A DNA stretch of 33,976 bases, taken from the NCBI GenBank assembly GCA_030621845.1, contig JAUXHA010000020.1, forward strand, positions 1 to 33,976, read 5' to 3'. The notes under the pieces were generated by a model that worked only from the letters and a program-made list of their open reading frames with translations, was not told where the DNA came from and did no database searches. Shown in pieces: positions 33,884 through 33,976 of this stretch (position 1 is its first letter; every line of letters starts with the position of its first letter). Origin of the DNA: Spongiibacteraceae bacterium. GTDB lineage: Bacteria; Pseudomonadota; Gammaproteobacteria; Pseudomonadales; Dasaniaceae. The translations under genes were made by a program, and so were the position numbers.

Positions 33884-33976
33884 TATATTAATGACCCTGT
33901 TACGTGTTTATTACAAAATGCTTATCGCGCTTAAACATATTGCAGTTATTTAATCGCGCCGGTTACAATCCATACT

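Overview
The window reads as chromosomal DNA of a Gram-negative gammaproteobacterium, probably a marine, Cellvibrionales-like one. This rests on the protein families and on the many Sec, lipoprotein, Tat and outer-membrane products; family-level placement is a guess. Genes are dense, with no gap over 300 bases, and I see no tRNA, rRNA, CRISPR array, phage or insertion sequence.

Layout. (1) 1-3335, plus strand: a glutathione/thiol operon with a 5'-truncated tandem DsbA/kappa-GST-like protein, a YfcG-type glutathione transferase and glutathione reductase. (2) 3378-18025, minus strand: a 12-gene, tightly packed run. In transcription order it encodes a DUF1588-like c-type cytochrome, a LamG di-haem lipoprotein, a Tat-exported DUF1501-like protein, a secreted coiled-coil protein of unknown family, three TPR proteins (two lipoproteins), a small secreted protein, an ExbB/TolQ motor subunit, two different ExbD/TolR subunits and a TonB-like protein with an AgmX/PglI-type C-terminus. 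(3) 18211-24387, plus strand, divergent from (2): an HzsA-like beta-propeller di-haem lipoprotein, an SH3-plus-barrel outer-membrane protein, a second small barrel, a TlpA-type thioredoxin, a DUF4266 mini-lipoprotein and a DUF3570 outer-membrane protein. (4) 24395-33883, minus strand: an ApbE-type FMN transferase, an MltF-like lytic transglycosylase with two solute-binding domains, the heavy-metal RND pair CusA/CusB, a small Cys/His/Met-rich exported protein and an M20 metallopeptidase.

The most interesting content is regions (2) and (3) together. The motor (ExbB-ExbD-ExbD), TonB-like coupler, TPR proteins and outer-membrane barrels resemble the core of the Myxococcus Agl/Glt envelope machine, relatives of which are known in gammaproteobacteria. 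Here that core is linked to exported redox or surface proteins with five CxxCH haem motifs, and to a TlpA-DUF4266-DUF3570-ApbE set of unknown purpose. My inference is a proton-driven trans-envelope machine that places, moves or services redox-active surface proteins. No motility regulator such as MglA is present, so gliding is not implied.

Several starts were moved from the longest reading frame to a better ATG or GTG. The last 93 bases (33884-33976) hold only the upstream region of the peptidase gene, with nothing I can name.
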